A stretch of DNA of 64,000 nucleotides. It comes from Amblyornis subalaris. Taxonomy: Eukaryota; Chordata; Aves; Passeriformes; Ptilonorhynchidae. Under the pieces are notes generated by a model that was not told the DNA's origin, searched no databases, and was given only the letters and a program-made list of their open reading frames with translations. Both the position numbers and the translations under genes were made by a program. The stretch covers positions 12,837 through 76,836 of the forward strand of contig JACAXG010000032.1 of assembly GCA_018881555.1 (NCBI GenBank), written 5' to 3'. Position 1 is the stretch's first letter, and every line of letters begins with the position of its first letter. Shown here in pieces: positions 58,011 to 64,000 of the stretch.

Positions 58011-60924
58011 CAGCACACCTATCTTGTNTGGATTGCTCAGATGGGAATTATGATGGAAAGGGGAGGAAATTCATTGCAGGCTTCCACCGGAATAAACTGA
58101 AATTTGTAGAATAGATATGGTCTGGGTGCAGAGGTGGTGGATTAAGGGTACAGCATCCATGTCACGTCATGTGATGGCTATCAGAGTGAAACCTCTTTCA
58201 GGCCACNATTGTCGGCAGATAAGCCCTTGGAAGCAGCTGCAAATGTAGTCAAAAACTCCTTAACAAAGTCCACCGGTGCAGCATTATAACATGCAAATAT
58301 AGCACTGTAATTACCAGACAACCTGCTACAGTGAGTTATCTGCTCTGCAGGAGCTGCTCTTTTCTGAAAAAAGAACCCAAACGAACAAACAAACGTGGAG
58401 TTGATCATTNGTCCATCAAAGAGAAAAAAGACATTGAAAATCTTCTTGTACAACCTCTTTCCCATTTTCCTTGCTCCTGTACACCCACCTTGTGCATTCC
58501 ATCTCATCCCCATTCCTAATAGAGCCTGTCCAGGGCCACTATCACAGCCCCGCAGCTCCTGCCCTCACCCAGTGCTGGCTCAAGCTTCTCAGGATGCTGC
58601 CCAGCACAGATAACAGAGATGAGCGGCTGCCCCGCTGCCAGCGTGGCAGGTGCTGGACCAGATTAACCCATGGGTGGTAACTGCCCCTGGGCAGGCTGAG
58701 CCACATGCAGGATCATTTGAGAAATAAACTCTGTATAATCATGCAATTATGGTGGATCAGCTCATGGGTGGCAACTGAACCCCTCTTGGAGATCACGGTC
58801 CTAAGAAATGGTTTTGTTGAAAACTGGAAATGGTTTTCTACAAGGAGTTTGGTTTTACTGTAGATTCATCCCATTTGGTCTTAAAAAACCATGATTCTTG
58901 CACAAGAGATTAATTCCAGCAGCAAATCATTTCATCTTCAAGTGCAAGTTCATTTCATTTATGATGTGTGAATACATCCTCAAAACTAATTATGTCCTTA
59001 TGGATGATGCAAGTCACATCCATGCTTGTCTGCTGTCTTCTGGCAAACNGAATCACAGCCCTAAGTGGTGGCCGCTGCAGGGAGGCTTCTTGGTCCAGAT
59101 GAATGGGTTAAAAAAAGGAACTCTAGTAAAGGCTGCACTGGTCTTTTGTGTTATAACAATGAGAGGAAGCTCTGCCTAGTTTGAGGAATTTCCCACGTCT
59201 CCAATTCAGATGTCGGAGAACTGCTTTATTAAGCCTGTCTAAGAGGTGTTAAAAAAATAAAAATAACCAAGAAGATCGGGACAAAGATATCTTCCCAATG
59301 CCTACGCATGTTCTCTTTGTTTGTTTTTTAAACATGGATCACCAGAGGCAAATTCAGACTAATCTAGGGAAGTTAAATAGTGACAGATGCCAAATAGTCA
59401 CAGCAGGTTCCTGCTGAGCCGNCTGACCCATCACTGAGTTCAGTCAAGTGTCACTGCTACCCAGATGCTAAAGGTTTGCCCCTAAATTTCCTTAAACATC
59501 ACCTTATTCTGCAATGTTGCCAGACATTGCAGGACAGGTTAAGTGACAGAAATAGATGAAGAATTTTCTGGGTGAGAAGAAAATCTATGGGTTGAGAAAT
59601 ACCATTTTCATCATGCCACAGCAAGTGATGGAGGAAGGAGAAATGGAGCCTCAGGCTTTCAAATTCACAGCATCCTTTCCCTTGCTATTTCCTTGCCTGT
59701 CACAAGCTCATTGCCTCCTAAAACTGTCACTGAAAGTGTGAATTACAGCATTTAAACAATAACACCTTTCTCCCCCAAATCCAAAACTCCTTGTGCACGT
59801 AGGTGAGCATCGCTTTCCCACGATGGGGAGAGAGAAACAAGATTATACACGGTCACACCACAGCTCTGCTTTTTTCTGAATCATGATCATTTAAGCCAAG
59901 TGGATACTGCTGCATGAGAGATGTTTGGAAATGGAGCAGAACTTTTGGGGATATAGACATCAACAGAGGTGAAAGCATCAGAAAGCATCCCTGTATCCCC
60001 CCGACACTGAGCACTGGCAGCAGCNCTCCAGCACGCCAACACAACACCATAAAACTTTCATATAAGCCGCTCAAAACACAGATAGAAAAGGATGGAAACA
60101 AGATAAATGTGATGCTCAAAGACAGTACACAGCAGTTTCTCAGCCTGTGGCTGTGGGTGCCCTAAGTTCCTCTNCCCTGTCAGCAAGTTCACCTAATATG
60201 AAACTGAAGGAAGATGTAAGAGATTGCTCTTAAAAGAAACAATTGCATCATTCTATACAGCTGACAAAAATACAGTGCCTGTACCTGCATTGCAAATTCC
60301 ACACACTGTAAGAACAAAACAAAGTGGAAAAAAAATGGAAATGCTATTGCAGTTGACTTTTTCTTTCTGAAACTCTGCAGCACGACTTGGGAGGTAATAA
60401 ATGCAATGAGGATTAGCACAGCGTTTCAGTGCACGTCCCTCTTTACCTCTGCTGCCCCGATCTTAAGCTAAAGTAATCATAGTCTCTATTAACATTCACT
60501 AGCCAAGTGAGCAGGCAGCAGCACTTTGTCAGAAGCTTGAATGGCTTAATTCAAACCCCGAAAAGCCAAAAGCATCCTACAGAAATCTGCCAACTAATCA
60601 CCACAGAATGAAACACGTGCCGATTGCAGCTCCCCTGGTAGAAACCACACCACGCTGTCAGAATCTGGTCCCAAAATTTCCTTCAAGCTGCCTTCACCTG
60701 CCCCAGACTGTTAAAGCAATGNCACATTTCACACACACCATCCATACCTGTAGGGCAACAAGTGCTGGTCCTGTCCGAGTCTTTTCCAAACTTGTCCTCT
60801 TGTGCTGGGATGGAAACTTCCCATCCAAGTCTCCCCTCCCACCTCAGCCTCTGCCCTTTGTTTTCCCAGGATCTTGAGACACACCTGCTTTTCCTTGTGT
60901 GCTGTTGGTTGTTGGGCTTGGGGT

Positions 60925-60957
60925 TTGTTTTTTTTTTTGTTTTGCTTTTCTTTTTGG
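60925..60957 (+). repeat. T-rich low-complexity stretch
   Basis: A run of T interrupted by single G and C bases. Confidence 0.7.
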
Positions 60958-61820
60958 AATAAATTAAACAGCCCGTGAGCAATTCTCAGTGAGTGAAAGA
61001 ACCTTTTGGCTTGTGGTGATTTAATCAAGCAAACCCCGTGACCTCCCTTTCCTGCGATCAGTGGGAACTGATCCCTTCTCCACCAGCGCAGGGTGGAGTT
61101 GCAGCTAAAAAACACAAGCTTGGAAGCTGGATGGGCAGGACAGATCTTCCTCCTCCGTTTGTTGTGTCAGAGAACATGGTGATTCCTGCAGGTCCCAAAC
61201 ACGGAGGTGACCTCTGGCCAGGAAGGAACCTGGAAATATTTTCTAAGCGATTTCCTGCCGTTGGGGGGAAAGTGGATGTAAGGGACACTTGGGCGGGGGT
61301 GCTAAGAGAGCTGCTGGGAGTGAGATTTCAAGATGAACAAAACACTTTTTTGGTCATCAGGGGTGTGGAAGTAAAAAATTACTTTTTTTTCTGTTTTTTT
61401 TTAATCAGGGTAAACTGTTCTGAGAGCCTCTGTTGTCACTATACTCAGTGATCTGGACTCTACAGGTGCTCCCCAGACTTTCAGCTAGGGTGCCTTTCAT
61501 GCTAAGAGGTGCTGAGATACTCTGCAAATCAATANAGGAGAGCCGTTCCACGTGGAGCTTGTGTTCAGCAACACCTCAGCAATGCAGCTGTGCCACAAGG
61601 GCTCCTTGCCAAGGTGCAGGCTCATGCATTCAGTTGAGCAACTACCCCTGGAACAGCCCATAAACTGTGCTGTGCAGGTCCTTCTGCCTCACACTGGGGC
61701 TCCCAGAGCGGATTTTTCAAGCACTAGCAAAATGACTGCACCCCTGGAAGGTGGGGATGGTGCCTCAAAGCCTGGTCCTGGTTATGCTGATAAATGAGGG
61801 ACGCTCTACTGGCTACCTTA

Positions 61821-61985
61821 GAATCACAGAATCATGGAATTGTTTTGGTTGGAAAAGATCTCTAAGNTCATGGAGTCCAACCATTAATGCTGCACTACCA
61901 AGCCCACTGCTAAGCCATGTCCNTAAGCACCACATCTACACATCTTTTAAATCCCTCCTCCACTTCCCTGGACAACCAGTTCCTT
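61821..61985 (-). repeat. CR1 LINE 3' fragment
   Basis: AGAATCACAGAATCATGGAA then TTTTGGTTGGAAAAGATCTC, TGGAGTCCAACCATTAATGC and GCCACTGCTAAGCCATGT-type phrases are the reverse of a CR1 3' end. Confidence 0.88.
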
Positions 61986-64000
61986 GCTGTGTTGTCTCTC
62001 CTGGCTTCGCACCATCTCTGATGCTCTTGCAAGGTTACTGCAGCACCATGGCCCAACATTAACCCAGCAGATGGCCTGGGGCATGTGCTGTCTGTGATGG
62101 GTGTTCCTTTCCGGAGTTATCAGCTTCTACCTCTTGACTGTACAAGTAGCTGAGAACAGCTTGTCCCTCTGTGTGTCAGGGCCTGACTCGGGTGTATCTG
62201 GACCATCTTTCTGAGGATGTCTTAAGATGGAAAATTGTATCCAGGACTCCAGAGTCTAGAGATAATAGCATCCCTCTTTCTGCACACAGCAAGAATTTAT
62301 TTTAGCAACTTGGTATCTCCACTCAGGATCATTTTTAAGTTACTCTACGTGATCCAGATCATACTGCAAAAGCAAGAAGGGACATTTGGATATTTCACTG
62401 CTGAATACACCTCACCCACATGCTCACTGACACACACTTTTTCTAGCAATAAAGAGGGGGAAAAAGAGACAGAGAGGGAGCCTGGGCAATATACCACATC
62501 TTTATGTGCTTTTGATTAATGACTGTGATCCATATTTCCTTACATTTAACAGCATATAACAGCCCCTATACCTGGGGCACCTTGGTACCTATGTCCAATA
62601 TAAATTGTTAATGCCATGGGTCACTAGAAGGGAGATATAGCAGGTATTTTGTCATATCACAAAATTGTTCTGTCATCAAGGAGTGTCATGACATCAACGA
62701 CTTGCAACGCTCTAATGTGCACGTGGACAATAAAGGGATATTTCAGTTGTCCTGGTGATCCTGGCAGAGAGCAGAGAATTAACCTTTGCTCATACTGGGG
62801 AGAGCAAATCCTGGCTCACTTTGCTGTAATGTGGCGAGAAGGAAGGAAGTAATGAAATGTCTCATTATACATCTGACTTGGGGAATATATTTAGAACTTA
62901 CTCTAGTGCTGAAGGCTGCATGGTCTCACACCAATAGGAGCAACATGCCCTGGACTGTCTCACTGCAGCCAGTAGTCAACTGAAACTATTTATGTTCGTG
63001 AACAAGGTCCCTGAAGATGACCTTTTTTTTCCCCAAAGCACCAGGAATTCATTGCAGTGAGAGAACAATTGATTTGGGTATTCAGAGTACTTCAGTTGTA
63101 CACTGCCACTGCCCAGCTTTATGGGTTTCTTTCAGGTTGAAATGACTTGGGTTTATAATGAGGATTTTTTTAGACTAGTTACCACACTAGTGTGAATTTC
63201 ATCATAGGGGGATGATGACTACAATAATGTGTAATGTAATCATCTGCCAAAAAAGCTAAATGGACATTTAATCATCTACGGAAAAAAGCACAGAAAAAAC
63301 AAATGTGGGAAACTGAAGCTGAGAAATTTAATTTAAAAGCAAAGGTCCATATTTTTAATAATCCCAGCAATCAATCATACATGTAACCTCTGTGTGATTC
63401 ACTAATACTTGACACATTTGTATCACAGCCNGCTGCTTTCCTACCTCACATGCTTCATTTTTCTTCATTATTTGGCTTAGATAGAGATACAGCTACCTGA
63501 CATACTTAATAAAAGACCCACTCTTTCAGCCTTTAGACTTACTGGAGCTCTTTTATTATTAAATTAGGGGTCTGGGTGCCTTAGTGGACTGTGGTTTTAA
63601 CAACATGTTTTGTCTGAGGTTATATAAAGCTTCACCTGCTAAAAGCAGTTATTGACAATAGGCAAGCAAGAGCCTTCAGAGCTGATAGGAAATCCCAGTG
63701 CAGAGACCCAGGCCAAAGCAGGGACTTGTGGAGAACGATGGAGAACTCATTGAGCTGCTGTGAAAGCCAATGGAGGAAGTGGAAAACGCCTGTTACTGGT
63801 AGCCTTTGTGCTCNTGCGATTGTTGGATTTCCCTAGCAGCACACATGCGGTAATTCCTCCAGGGATTTCTGAGTCCCTTCCCACAAAGCACAACCCACCC
63901 ATCCCTTTCTGAGACTTCAAGAAGCTTCCTCTGGGTTAGCTAGGCCCTGTTTCAAATGGATGGGTCCAGGCAATGGCCTATTTTCCCATCGTTTCTTCTG

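Larger units (their letters stand above)
43090..64000. other. Upstream of ADGRF5: no coding exon recognised
   Basis: About 21 kb, probably 5' non-coding exons, first introns and promoter of ADGRF5, then intergenic sequence. It contains CR1 copies, an LTR, simple repeats and an A-rich run. No open stretch here resembles a known protein; the longer ones lie in CR1. Confidence 0.5.

Noticed and set aside
1..64000. CRISPR arrays, bacterial operons, tRNA or rRNA genes, or a novel mobile system
   Set aside because: Nothing of this type was seen on reading through; the window is ordinary spliced vertebrate DNA with LINE and LTR remnants.

Overview
This is vertebrate nuclear DNA, almost certainly from a bird. 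It has spliced genes with GT-AG introns, many fragments of CR1 LINEs (several ending in the ATTCTGTG-type 3' repeats typical of avian CR1), and two fragments that look like avian endogenous retrovirus LTRs. There is no operon structure, and prokaryotic-style signals are neither expected nor seen. Isolated single Ns are scattered throughout.

Two protein-coding genes can be reconstructed exon by exon. MEP1A (meprin alpha, plus strand, 2964-16202) has 14 coding exons whose phases all join, giving 709 residues: signal peptide, propeptide, astacin metalloprotease domain with a complete zinc motif, MAM, MATH, an RQKR cleavage site, EGF and a C-terminal membrane anchor. ADGRF5 (GPR116, minus strand, 43063-20618) is an adhesion GPCR: signal peptide, SEA domain, Ig-like domains, GAIN domain with GPS, and seven transmembrane helices. 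Nineteen of its exons are well supported. One short N-terminal exon is only a candidate, but it restores the reading frame. The two genes converge tail to tail, as MEP1A and ADGRF5 do in human.

Layout. 1-2500: upstream sequence with decayed relics of meprin-like exons (809-919 and about 1128-1235) and a CR1 piece. 2500-2963: likely MEP1A promoter, with an HNF1-like palindrome and a TATA box. 2964-16202: MEP1A. 16203-16900: its 3' UTR. 16900-20617: intergenic sequence plus the ADGRF5 3' UTR. 20618-43089: ADGRF5, with CR1 and LTR fragments in its introns. 43090-64000: no coding exon recognised; probably 5' intron and upstream sequence of ADGRF5, with several CR1 copies and an LTR.

The two genes are neighbours by old synteny and are not known to share a pathway. 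Meprin alpha is a secreted or brush-border protease. ADGRF5 is a self-cleaving adhesion receptor of lung and endothelium. The least expected observation is the trace of a second, dead meprin gene just upstream of MEP1A.
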